DNA of 64,000 bases from Odontocerum albicorne (GCA_949825065.1 OX463847.1:34043089-34107088), one strand, 5' to 3'. Positions 44,908 through 54,850 are shown, counted from the first letter of the stretch. Notes: generated by a model from the letters alone, not told the origin. Translations and numbers: made by a program.

Positions 44908-45260
44908 CATCACGCCATGTCTCTATTGGGGTAGGTAGAGAGAATCGTTCTACATTATATCCTGGCACACATATTTTCCTCTTGCAACGTACACGCACCT
45001 TGTCAAGCATACTTTCTTAATTTACTTTTCCCTTTTTCAGAATATGGTTAATTTGATTGTGCCACGTGTTTTTTAGGTCTTCCTTTACTTTCATACTACT
45101 TGTTTAAATTAAATTGTTTTTGTAAATATTTCAGTCAAACCATCTCAATGCTGTTTTCTTTATCTTAAACACTGCATCTTGTTTCAATCCACATTCTTTC
45201 CTTATACCCTGTCATATATTGTTTAGCCACATATTCTCAAATCAGAGATTTCTAAATCTG
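44908..45260 (-). repeat. Family R retroelement tail, copy 11
   Basis: It begins at the conserved terminus CATCACGCCATGTCTCTATT and has GGGGTAGGTAGAGAGAATCG. Later landmarks such as CAAACCATCTCAATGCTG are also present. Strongly eroded; no open frame. Confidence 0.65.
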
Positions 45261-45966
45261 TTTTAAAATTTTCATTTAAATAAGAACTTTTTACTATAGT
45301 TAGGAACAAATGTTAGCACTTAATCTACGATTTGCAACAAAAAAAAACTATCCATTCTGCTTTCAATATTATTTTAAATTGATTTTCATAGAAAAGTTTT
45401 CTAAAAAATGTAACTTTTTTTTTATTCGCATGTAACGTTTTATTTGCGTTGAATACTTAATAGTGAATTTCTTTGGCGTCTTGAAAAAGAATAAAAAAAA
45501 AAGAAAAAAATCGATATTCAAAACTTGAAAATCTCGTTAGATCCAAATGGTGTTGCCAGAGCAATAAAAAAATTAACTCGCCGTATTTTACCCGGCGCCC
45601 TATAAAAGCCATAACATTTCCCTGGAAAAAGAGAAAATCTGGGTAAATTCTTTTGATATTCCTCTGCTAGTAACACGGCAAATGGAATTAATTGCTCTAC
45701 TGTGATTGATTTATTTTTATTTCTCTCGGAAATGCCGGCAATTATATTGTCCGAGTCAAATCTAGTGTTGGTGTCTAGGAAATTTATAGATTCACTTAAT
45801 TTTTTTTGTAATTTTCAAGTTATCGGAATCAATAATCAAAGAGTTTTCTGTATCACCTTTATTTTTGGGAATATGGATTTTACTCATGGCTCTTTCCCAC
45901 ATTGTTTTAATGGGTGTACTTGATGACTTCTCCTTAAGCGTTAGAATAGACCCAGCTTTTTGAACA
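45261..45966. other. Non-coding stretch with a TATA-like motif
   Basis: A small GC-rich patch (about 45575-45610) holds GGCGCCC directly followed by TATAAAAG at 45601-45608, which resembles a core promoter on the plus strand. AGAGCAAT (45558 region) and ATTGCTCT (45691 region) form a wide inverted repeat around it. An open frame at 45702-45923 follows but has no recognisable motif. Confidence 0.3.
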
Positions 45967-46393
45967 TGTAGTGACTATACGTGCGGCAACTGAACCCACG
46001 AGGCGACCTTTGCCCGCCCGGTCATCAAACTCGCATGCTTCACAATGCGAGACAAACAATGGGCAAAGTTCACACGGTCGGTCATTCAACTCACTACTAG
46101 CGGAGACCGCATTCCATGAGGAAAGGAGGGAGCAACATATCTTCCGCGCTGTCAGTCAAAACAACGAATACCTACGTGACGACAATAAACATATTGTAAG
46201 GCAAAGACGAAACAGCGATATATCTCTTGCGCATTCTCGCACACATTCCAAATATTATAAATTCCGACGTGTATCAATAAAATACCTCTTTGCATATTCC
46301 GATTTCGAACGAGTTTTATTTATCAACAATCATCCCCATCATCTCTCCTTTAAGGAACAACCGTTCCTAAAAAACATATACAAATAACTTACA
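45967..46393 (+). mobile_element. Possible solo LTR
   Basis: The segment is clearly GC-richer than its flanks, starts TGTAGTGACTATACG, has AATAAA at 46276-46281 and could end at ...ATCAACA (46328) or ...AACTTACA (46393). TG...CA ends and a poly-A signal near the 3' end fit an LTR. No matching 4-6 bp target duplication was found for either end, and no second LTR or internal coding region is present. An open frame of 138 residues (45971-46387) lies inside but resembles nothing I recognise and would end beyond the first candidate end. Confidence 0.35.
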
Positions 46394-46591
46394 GGAAAAA
46401 AATACTCCTTATTATAATAACTAACAAACTTTCGTCTCTCAGTAGTACATACATACTCGTACATCGATTCATCTTCGGATCGATTGACTTCTCCGATCTA
46501 GTGGTGTGGATAGTATTGTAGCATTCTATTTTCAATGAAAGTATTGAAATTTGGTAAGGCTGTTTGAACTCCACATCTTAGTCACTTCAAG

Positions 46592-46935
46592 ATTATATTT
46601 ACTGTGCTGCGAATCATTTTCCTTCTCCCGTGATGTTGGGCCTTAAGTCCAACGTCAATAGCATTATTTTCAGACTCAGGTCGGTCGCCCCTGGAGTAGG
46701 AGTCCTTTTGGACAGTTCCTTCTTCGTTATATACAAATGACCAGTTCATTACGTTATGACAATGGTGTAGGCCTTAAGCCCCTTTATAAATTTATTTACT
46801 GCACTGTGAGTCATTCTCCCTTCCGTGATGTCGGATCTTAAGTCCGTCATCACTACTATTATTTTTACCCTCAGATATGTCACCACCGAAGTCCCTTTGG
46901 ACAGTTGCTTCTTCGTTACTACGTAACACCACGCT
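46592..46935. repeat. Diverged tandem duplication, ~197-bp offset
   Basis: The block TATTTACTGTGCTGCGAATC ... TTAAGTCC ... TTTGGACAGTTCCTTCTTCG (from about 46596) recurs from about 46793 as TATTTACTGCACTGTGAGTC ... TTAAGTCC ... TTTGGACAGTTGCTTCTTCG. The second unit is slightly shorter. No coding function was recognised. Confidence 0.8.
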
Positions 46936-47274
46936 CATAAATAAAAGTAAAGAAGGTTTCGATCTTCTAGAATAGATTGCGCTAGATGGGGGCTTATTTT
47001 GTCCGCATAACAACTGGCAAACTTTCGTTTAATGTACCTAACATTTACGGCATTGCTGTTTTAGGAGCCGTATTTACAAACTAAACTACTAAGAGCATTA
47101 CCATTCATTCGCGCATGGAATGACTTCCCTAAATGAACTTTCCGGTATAGATATGTTCTATATTGTGATGGATAAATTTTAATTTGTGGCCCTTAATAAA
47201 CTTTTTAGATCACTGATTCCCTTCACATGGAAGCATGAGTAATTATTGTATTACACTTCTATTATATACAATAC
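46936..47274. other. Non-coding stretch, nothing recognised
   Basis: No gene or repeat recognised. Confidence 0.35.
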
Positions 47275-47520
47275 AACCTGACTGACTTATGACCAAGTGG
47301 CAATTTCTTCCAGCCAACCAAAAAACAAAACAAGCGTCTTACCTCCGCGGCCTGGTGGTAAGACGATTGTCTGCCGATCCGGAGGTTGCGAGTTCGATCC
47401 CCGCTGGAACCCAGACTTTTAAAAAAATGGGATTCCAGTCTGGTTTTCACTTAGGGTCCATCAAAACATCTTTCTGGTTGGCTGGAAGAGATTGTCACAT
47501 AGCAATAAGCTCGCCAGGTT
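47275..47520 (+). repeat. TIR/tRNA-like repeat (family T), best copy
   Basis: The element is about 246 bp. Its outer ~48 bp are inverted repeats: AACCTGACTGACTTATGACC, then GTGGCAATTTCTTCCAGCC at the left; the inverse of GGCTGGAAGAGATTGTCAC, then GCTCGCCAGGTT at the right. Between them is a tRNA-like core (47340-47412) with A-box region GCGGCCTGGTGGTAAGAC and B box GAGTTCGATCCCC at tRNA spacing. The anticodon arm (GATTG/CGATC) has a short loop, so it is not a usable tRNA. Body landmarks ATTCCAGTCTGGTTTTCAC are shared by other copies. A SINE-like promoter inside MITE-like ends is an odd combination. Confidence 0.75.
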
Positions 47521-47539
47521 AAAAAAAAAGTTTTTAGAG

Positions 47540-47660
47540 GACGTAAGTGCAAACCAGTCTAGAACCTTTTTTAAAATAAATTAGTTTCCGACGGTAACTG
47601 AACCCGTAACTCTCGTGTCGCAAGACAGGTGTCTTACCAACTAGGCCACGGATATCATCA
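47540..47660 (-). repeat. TIR/tRNA-like repeat (family T), partial copy
   Basis: Read on the minus strand, CTAGTTGGTAAGACACCTG (A-box region) and GTTACGGGTTCAGTTACC (B box) are the tRNA-like core. CCAGTCTAGAACCTTTTTT on the plus strand matches the body. It lies head to head with the best copy 20 bp upstream. Confidence 0.6.
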
Positions 47661-50189
47661 TTTCTTTTATTGTTATTATTTTAATTTTATTCTTATATAA
47701 TGTTTGTTGTTACTGGGTTAAGGTCGTGTCAAATATTTAATTAAATGAAAAATTACATATTTCTATAAGATAAAATAATAGAAACGTGAATAACTAGAAG
47801 CAACAGTCTCGAAATTTTTCTTCCATCGCCAGATTATTTATTTACCATTCTACCTACGCTATTGTTATTTTCTTTTAATCGATGTCAGTTGTGTGATGAA
47901 TAGTAGACTTGTTATTAATTATTGACGGAACTATTGTTAACACTTATGCGTTTAGAAATTATTCCATCTGACGTTTTAACTGGCGCTTATATGTCACTTA
48001 AAAACAAAGCGATTTGTCAAAAATATGAAAGAAAAGGTAAATTTGATATTTGTATGAACTATGAAAAATTAAAATGAGTTGAAAATTTCTACCATTTGGG
48101 GAGTATGTTTTCAGATGATAGAAATATATATTGAAAAGCGAGTTGCGATTGGAAAAAAGTGCGGTATTTACAGACATACAATAAAACCATACAGTTTGAA
48201 GATTTTCTTGACAAGACCCACGTCTTTCACTAAGGATTTCGGATTCAATTGCCACTGGAAGGTACCCCAAAAATATATTATATGTCAGAAGTTGTCTTTT
48301 GGAAATAAGCCTGCCAGCAATTCTGTATACGATGGAGGTGTTATTGCATTGGCTGGAATGTTTTTTAGAAGGTGAAGTTAGTATTCTCAACTTGCCTTTA
48401 TTGAATGGAGGCGAGGCACTGAACCAGTAAATATCACGTCGAATCAAATCTTTCGAAAAGTGGCTCTACGAACGTATCCTCTAGCTAATCTGGATAGATC
48501 CAGTTGTTACTGATGTGGAAGTGCTTGCTTGTATGTATAAGAACCAATAAACGCTTACAGTTGTGAATGTAGATATGTTGCAGTATCTGATTCACATGTT
48601 GTGCCTCTACAAGATACATTAAAACACAACTGATCTATAAAATAATAAATAGCAAACGAGGCAGAGGAAGACGTTGTATCTCATAAGAAAGAATAAGAGT
48701 GATTTGGGTTGCAGTTCTTCTGAGTTCCTTCGGGCTACAGTGACCAAGATTTATGAGAGGAACATTGATGGTGGTCAATCACCGATAGGAGATGCCACTT
48801 CAAGACAAAGAAGATGTTGAAATTAGTGTAAAAATTTACTCGAGCATAATTTATGTGTTTTTTTCTCTGTATGTTTTCATATCAAGTTTATAAAATGTTA
48901 ATAATATATTTTTAAGATTAGAACAGTTGGATTATATTTTAAGCTTACTTCATACGCCTAATAGATCCGAGTATGAATATGTAAGACAAACACGTTTAAC
49001 ATATTGCTTAAATAATAACGCTAAATATTCCTTACAGAAAACACATATTTCCATTGCTTTAGGGGTAAACTCTATTACATACATTATAATCTCGATACAA
49101 AGATCATAAAATAAGACAATTTATACGGTGACCAAAAGAGTTGTCCAAATCGAATACACTCTCCTGAAATGACAAATTCAATTTAATTCTAACCAAAAAT
49201 ACAACGCTAAATAAACTTGTCAAAATACACCACTTGGGGTAGGATAAAACATAGGGGATGATTTAATTAAATATTTGCTGACTATGCAACAATCCTTGCA
49301 GAATTTTAAGACTTTCTAAAGATGCTTCATAGGTTCCATCTTTCATCACAAAAATATAATATGGCCATATATGTAAATAAAACTTAATATTAACATTCTT
49401 AAAAAATCCAATTCATTATTTATTTATTTTCTCAATACAGGCTTAGCCAATTACGTTGAAAAAAAATTATTAACATTTAAAAAAAATTACAACTATATAA
49501 ACATCCATACACTTACACACATATATTCAAAGTAATTTAAATACGTTGATGAGTGATTTCTAACGCCTTTTCATAATGCGATATGAAATATGTCAATAAC
49601 CGAAGCAGTCCCGTTCAAAAGAGTTAAGGCCCTTCCAACAGGCATAGCAGCTGGAAGATCCATTCTTGCGTATGTGATTGAGAACAGTTCTTGCCAGCGC
49701 AGTCTAGTGTTACTGTTAGGTATATTTAACGCGTATCTTTGTAGTAATGAAGGGCATCTCACAACTCATTGAACGAGTGTGACGGCGTATACCAGGAGAC
49801 TTAGCTTAGCATAGAGCTTAACGCTTGACTAGAGCTTACGCTCAACTCACACCCGAGCATCCCCAATAGAAACTGAGTGGGATAAAACCATTATTTATGG
49901 AAACCCTAGTGAACAAGTTATGGAATCTATATATCTATGCGTCACTTTGTTTAGCTACAATGATCTCTACAAATAAATGAAAAAAAAAACAAGTTTTCAT
50001 CACATGCTTAAAAATGTAGCTTGGATCAAGAAATACACGAGAATTGGCAGGAAGGTAAAAATTGACAAAACATATTAGACACAATTTATAACTATGAGAT
50101 AGAGTCCATAGCAGATACAACTAAACCAAAACGTATGCTAAGAACTTATCAAATGAAAACCTCAAGACCATTGCAATGAAACACTTTGG
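47661..50189. other. Long non-coding stretch, nothing clearly recognised
   Basis: Overlapping open frames on both strands at 47998-48447 and 49571-49772 lack motifs and mirror each other, which argues against coding. The segment 48080-48800 reads like a decayed coding sequence but no family could be named. The rest is AT-rich. Confidence 0.35.
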
Positions 50190-50460
50190 AGTTAGAAACT
50201 CCAGCATTCAAGATATTCGTAAAATAGAAGATATTATGAGATAGGGTAGAAAGCGCACAGGACAGTAGTGAGACCATGTGGAAAGGATGGATAACACAAG
50301 TATTTACTTCGTGGCAATGTATGAAGTGCCTGCTGATAAGCGTCACACAGGAGGACCTTCAAAAAGATGGGAGTCAACATATATGTGCAACAGATGCAGT
50401 CCTGATGATAAGAGACAACAGTTCTTACTTAAGAATAAGAAAAAGAATAAATTAAACCAC
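50190..50460 (+). pseudogene. RTE-like retroelement C-terminal relic
   Basis: Translation gives WDHVERMDNTSIYFVAMYEV, then PADKRHTGGPSKRWEST, matching the W-x-GHV-x-RM...GKR-x-x-GRP-x-KRW pattern of insect RTE-like proteins. It closes with an A-rich tail (AAGAATAAGAAAAAGAATAA). It is a different subfamily from family R. Confidence 0.62.
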
Positions 50461-50530
50461 AACAATTCAATTTCCACAAGTTTGTTTACGAACCATAGAA
50501 AAAATAAAATAATCAATTAAATGTATCGTT

Positions 50531-50750
50531 ACTTGATTATTTTAATTTAATTTTATTATTACTTACTTACTCTAATCCCCATAATACAATTAACTACATT
50601 TAGTATAAATTATTGAGTAAGTAACATATAATTTACGATATTTTAATTTTATTATTACTTACTTACTCTAATCCCCATAATACAATTAACTACATTTAGT
50701 ATAAGTTATTGAGTAAGTAACATACGAGTATAATTTAAGATATTTTAATT
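50531..50750. repeat. Two-copy tandem repeat, ~105-bp unit
   Basis: ATTTTATTATTACTTACTTA...GAGTAAGTAACATA is present twice (about 50539-50640 and 50641-50745). Each unit has TTACTTACTTACTC at one side and GAGTAAGTAA at the other, so each can fold into a hairpin. The second copy carries a TACGAGTA octamer (50723-50730) as part of a short insertion relative to the first. Confidence 0.88.
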
Positions 50751-50859
50751 AAATCACAAAAGGAAGACACAGTGTGTGTTGAAACACGAATAGTGATTTG
50801 ATTAGAAATATAGTGGAAGAAAATAAAGTTAAGCCTTTTAAGCGTGTAGACAAAGAGAA

Positions 50860-50985
50860 CAGTGTACCAGAATTTTCAATCTCGACACACATCCTTCGCC
50901 TCTTCTACATCCAGACGTCTTCTCATACAACTCCTACGATTTCTGACTTTTAACATTTCCTTCTTTCAAAATATGATTTTGAAAC
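50860..50985 (-). repeat. Family R retroelement tail, copy 12
   Basis: CTCGACACACATCCTTCGCC, CTTCTACATCCAGACG, CAACTCCTACGATTTCTGAC and TTCCTTCTTTCAAAATATG are the family landmarks in order. The very 3' end is missing. A further trace of a family tail lies near 51350-51400 (CAGGGGAATGGCGTAAATG). Confidence 0.65.
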
Positions 50986-51896
50986 TAAAAGTTTATTTAT
51001 TGAAACTAAAAATTTCAGCACACAATTGTCACCCTATAACATAGCCTTAGGTCTGTCTGTTCGGATTATCAAAATATTATTAACAATTTCTTATTCTCCT
51101 TAATATATTTCAAATTAACACAAATCCGTAACAATAGCATAATTTTAAACACGTATGCCTGGAGTCTTACTTTAATTATATAATATGTTTATTTTTTAAA
51201 CCAAATCAGACGAGCTTTTTTAAACCATGTACTGATTAGAGTGCGCTCACGCTTATAGGTCGCTCATATGCGTGAGCCGCGCTAACTAATAACGAAAGCA
51301 CTCATGCGCACAGGTTGAGCGCGTTGTGATCGTTTTTAGCCCGAGCTAAAAAAAATAAGCCAGTCTCCGTCTTCTCTGTCTTCAGGGGAATGGCGTAAAT
51401 GTATAAATTTGGTTCAAAAAAACTCTTTCGTATTTTAAAAAGACAATATCAGTACTATGTTAATTAATTTGATTAAATTTTAAATAGTGTTATAGTTTTC
51501 ATATGTCAAGTGCGAGCAAAAACGGAAAAAATAGACATTGTTAGAAATTTCGATAAAAAAGCTTACATCGACAGAACATGACAAAATTAAGGTAAAGCTT
51601 TGAAAAATATGAGTTCTGGTCCCTGACTTAGCGCCTGGCCTCCCTGAAGTGCTACACCTTGCATATAATATGCGATAGGCAATCATTCGTAATCGAGTAT
51701 GATTGTCAGCCATCCTATAAATGGAAAACACATGTGCGTGTATTGATTTATTATTTACAAACTATTGCTCTTCAGTTACTATATATAATTAAGAGATTAA
51801 TCTTAAAACATTTCGTTAGGCATAGTTTTTAAGTAGGGATATTTTAGTATTGATGATTAAAGCTGTAAGAATTTGTGATAAAAAAACTTATAACAT
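50986..51896. other. Non-coding stretch, nothing recognised
   Basis: AT-rich except 51230-51350, which has alternating GAGCGC/CGCTCA motifs (for example GCGCTCACGC, GGTTGAGCGCG). No gene is supported. Confidence 0.35.
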
Positions 51897-51985
51897 ACAT
51901 AAAAATCCACCAGGAGTCGAACCTGGGACGCCCGCTTGCTTAGCATGAATGCTAACCATTAGATCATAGTCTTCAACAAATGCAT
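51897..51985 (-). repeat. tRNA-derived SINE head (family S), copy 2
   Basis: On the minus strand: GATCTAATGGTTAGCATTCA (A-box region), then CTAAGCAAGCGGGCG and the B box GGTTCGACTCC, ending TGGTGGATT. It is the best preserved head of the family and close to a tRNA, but the anticodon arm does not form a regular 5-bp stem with a 7-base loop as I read it. Confidence 0.68.
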
Positions 51986-52073
51986 GTATAGTGATTATTC
52001 ATTTATACTATATACTGACATTTTTTCCTACCCAGTATTTTACTGTTGATTGAATTTGATTAATTGTATTCCA

Positions 52074-52260
52074 TTTTTTATTTTCCACATTGTCTTGTAT
52101 TACATTTACAATGACATATGTACACTGAATATTATTTTTTTATTTTCTACATTGTCTTGTATTACATTTTCAATGACATATTTACACTGAATATTATTTT
52201 TTTATTTTCCACATTGTCTTGTTTATATTTTCAATGACATATGTACACTGAATATTATTT
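52074..52260. repeat. Three-copy 61-bp tandem repeat
   Basis: Three units of TTTTTTATTTTCCACATTGT... follow with 61-bp spacing. They differ at a few positions. No function is suggested. Confidence 0.9.
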
Positions 52261-52399
52261 TTTGGAAAATGTTGATACGTTATATGTTTTTATAGTTGTT
52301 ACTGTTTTACACAAAGAACACTTTTTTGTTGTTAATTTTTTGTGTAAATAAATATAACTGTTTGAAAAAGTTTTGCAATTAAATGTTATTCAGTTGAAA

Positions 52400-52686
52400 A
52401 AGTGTGTTTGAAGTAATTACAATGTATTAGTTAATAATCAAAGTGTGTTTGAAGTAATTACAATGTATTAGTTAATAATCAAAGTGTGTTTGAAGTAATT
52501 ACAATGTATTAGTTAATAATCAAAGTGTGTTTGAAGTAATTACAATGTATTAGTTAATAATCAAAGTGTGTTTGAAGTAATTACAATGTATTAGTTAATA
52601 ATCAAAGTGTGTTTGAAGTAATTACAATGTATTAGTTAATAATCAAAGTGTGTTTGAAGTAATTACAATGTATTAGTTAATAATCA
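52400..52686. repeat. Seven identical 41-bp tandem units
   Basis: The unit AAGTGTGTTTGAAGTAATTA... is repeated seven times at 52400, 52441, 52482, 52523, 52564, 52605 and 52646 without any difference that I can see. Perfect identity indicates very recent expansion and a likely length polymorphism. Confidence 0.97.
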
Positions 52687-52739
52687 AAGATAAGAAGAAG
52701 TTTAAGCGTTCTAATATTTGAGAAATATGATTCGAGAGG

Positions 52740-53290
52740 TCGTAAGATAAATAAAGATATTAAAGACGTGTTGCTGCTAATAACAAAGTCAATGGCGCAC
52801 TTAGTACTTTTAACAATTAATCAATCGCAAAATATTCACAAACAACTGTGCACAGTGATATGATAATACCAACCTATACGTATGAAAGCGAAGTCTTGAC
52901 ATTGAAAAAGAGTAATAAGGGAAGATTAGATGCGGTAGAAATACGTGGAATATCTGATGTTACAATATTTGTTAGAGTATAAATGGTCGAATAAAGGGTA
53001 ACAGTATGTTAGATATGGGTATTGTGTATTATATATAATTGAGGAAAGAATTTAAAGATAGTTTAGGCGCATGGAGAGAATGAGTTGTGAAAGGCTTGCG
53101 AAATTGATACATGTCTGTATTGATGAAGAGGGAGGAAGAGGAAGACCAAAAAAATAGTGATAAGAGAAATGGAGAAATCTTATCTGAAGAAAAGATAAGA
53201 AACAGGAAAGGATGTATCGTGAGATATATGGATGTGAACGAGGTGAGAGCCCTGTAAAATCCCATTCACCAAGTTATGAAAAATCTACAG
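52740..53290 (+). pseudogene. Family R-related retroelement, copy 13
   Basis: In different frames one reads NKVNGALSTFNNQSI, IIPTYTYESEVLTLKK, RLDAVEIRGISDV and then MERMSCERLAKLIHV and GGRGRPKK, the same order as in the reverse transcriptase C-terminus of family R. The last block (DVNEVRAL) and a modified end CCCATTCACCAAG follow. Many stops. Confidence 0.7.
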
Positions 53291-53579
53291 CTAAGCTCTG
53301 AATTTGATGGCAGTTCGAACGTGGTATCGCACAACAAATAAGGATATTTCGTTTTTTCAACTGAAACATTATTTTGCTGGTGACGTGGAGACCAAACCTC
53401 TCTGTCTACTCTAAAACAACTAGACGTGGTAGTATGTATGTATATTCTTCTATATCGGTAGATTGTTTCTTAAAATGAATGTATTCATATGAATAGACCA
53501 ATAATACCTGTAATGTAAAAAATACTGATTTCATATCAAAAGCCCAAATTAAAAAATAAATAAAAATGAAAACCGTCGT

Positions 53580-53840
53580 ATATAAGGGTCGTTTTTTTTT
53601 TCGGTCCAAGGGTGTATCCCGATCGGTCCCGTCATGGCAAATCTCAAACGATAAACTTTTATTGCCGGCACACGGGCGTAGTCGGCGGTGATTTATTGCG
53701 GGTACGCTCTTCATACATAGCTGAATTGTGCGGAAAATACCGCGGACATGGTACTTAATAAATTCGTGGCGAAAATACCCTTACACACCGCCTTGCGCCC
53801 GTGGGATGAAGGGAACCACGTTTGTCGCACTAAACGTTTC
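53580..53840. other. GC-rich unique island
   Basis: About half of the bases are G or C, against about a third or less around it. Segments such as TATTGCCGGCACACGGGCG, ATTTATTGCGGG and CCGCCTTGCGCCCGTGGG show no match to repeats of this window. Open frames cross it on both strands without motifs. The likeliest explanations are a conserved non-coding regulatory element or an untranslated exon. Confidence 0.35.
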
Positions 53841-53867
53841 GATTCTGTTTTATTTATTATCGTGTTT

Positions 53868-54640
53868 TATTCAAATGATTTATTATTGTAAACGGGCTTT
53901 TAAAATTGATTTATTTATTTTAATGTCAAATTATTATATGTACATAGGTATATATACTCGTATAATATATCAAAAACAAGTCAAACAAAAAGAAATAATT
54001 TAAAATGGGCACTATCAGTAATTAAAAAATTTGGTTAAGTATTATTTGTCGATCATTACGATCACTCCAAGAGCGCTTATTCAAATGATTTATTATTGTA
54101 AATGGGCTTTTATTATTGATGTATTTATTTAAATTTTAACTTATTATATGCACACATAATGTATAAAAAACAAGTCAAACAAGTAATAAGTTATTTAAAA
54201 TGGGCACTCTCAATTATATGGATCTGCGTATATTACCTTTCAGTTGTCGTGTCCCTTTTAAAATAGGTTTTTTAATGTATCCTTCTGAGGATATATTTTT
54301 ATTAAGAAAATTTGGTGTAGCACTGTTTCTCGATCATAACAATCCCCCCAAGGTATCTTAATCAAATTATTCATTATTGTAAATCGACTTTTATAATTGA
54401 TTTATTTATTTAAATGACAAATAATTATATGTTTACATAATATATTAAAAACAAGTCAAACAAAAATAAGTGATTTAATGTGGGCCCTCTCAATTTATAT
54501 GAATCTGAGTATATTGCCTTTCAGTTGTCGTGTCCCTTTAAAACTAGGTTTTTCATATATATTTATGAGAATATATTTTATTTAGATAATTTGGCTTAGC
54601 ACTGTAAGCCGATCATTACAATCACCCCATGAGCGCTTCC
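53868..54640. repeat. Three diverged direct repeats
   Basis: Units start at TCAAATGATTTATTATTGTA (about 53870), again at about 54079, and at about 54364 in a mutated form. Each contains AAAACAAGTCAAACAA and AATGGGCACTCTCAATT or close versions and ends with CGATCATTACAATCACC. The first unit lacks about 75 bases present in the other two (209 versus 285 bp). Confidence 0.88.
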
Positions 54641-54699
54641 TAATTAACTCAACAAAAAATATGAGAGATTCAAGGATACCAGTGTAACTATCTGGTTAT

Positions 54700-54850
54700 C
54701 AAGCATACAAACTATAAAAAAACATTAATTCAGATGTAAAACGGCCTATCAGTAAAATTAGTTTGAAAGTGAATCCCCCAGGAAAAAAACTAGGGTACCC
54801 GTTACTTAGTATAAATGCTAACCGTTCGACTAACTACAACCGCCGTTATA
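54700..54850 (-). repeat. tRNA-derived SINE (family S), copy 3
   Basis: Minus strand: TAGTTAGTCGAACGGTTAGC (A-box region), CTAAGTAACGGGTACCC and a damaged B box with an A/T-run insertion, then GGGGGATTCACTTTC and the body end TTTTACATCTGAATTAATG. Head and body correspond to the copy at 38293-38412. Confidence 0.65.

Noticed and set aside
47340..47412. Functional tRNA gene
   Set aside because: The anticodon loop is too short and the T stem has a mismatch; the sequence is the core of a repeat family.
47998..48447. 149-residue minus-strand frame with a plus-strand frame of 98 residues across the same DNA
   Set aside because: Both strands are open over the same stretch, no conserved motif is visible, and neither has promoter or poly-A context.
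51897..51985. Functional tRNA gene on the minus strand
   Set aside because: A and B boxes are good, but the acceptor and anticodon stems do not pair regularly and two similar copies with a shared SINE body exist in the window.
53029..53265. 78-residue minus-strand frame rich in Ser and Phe
   Set aside because: It is antisense to the family R retroelement copy at 52740-53290.
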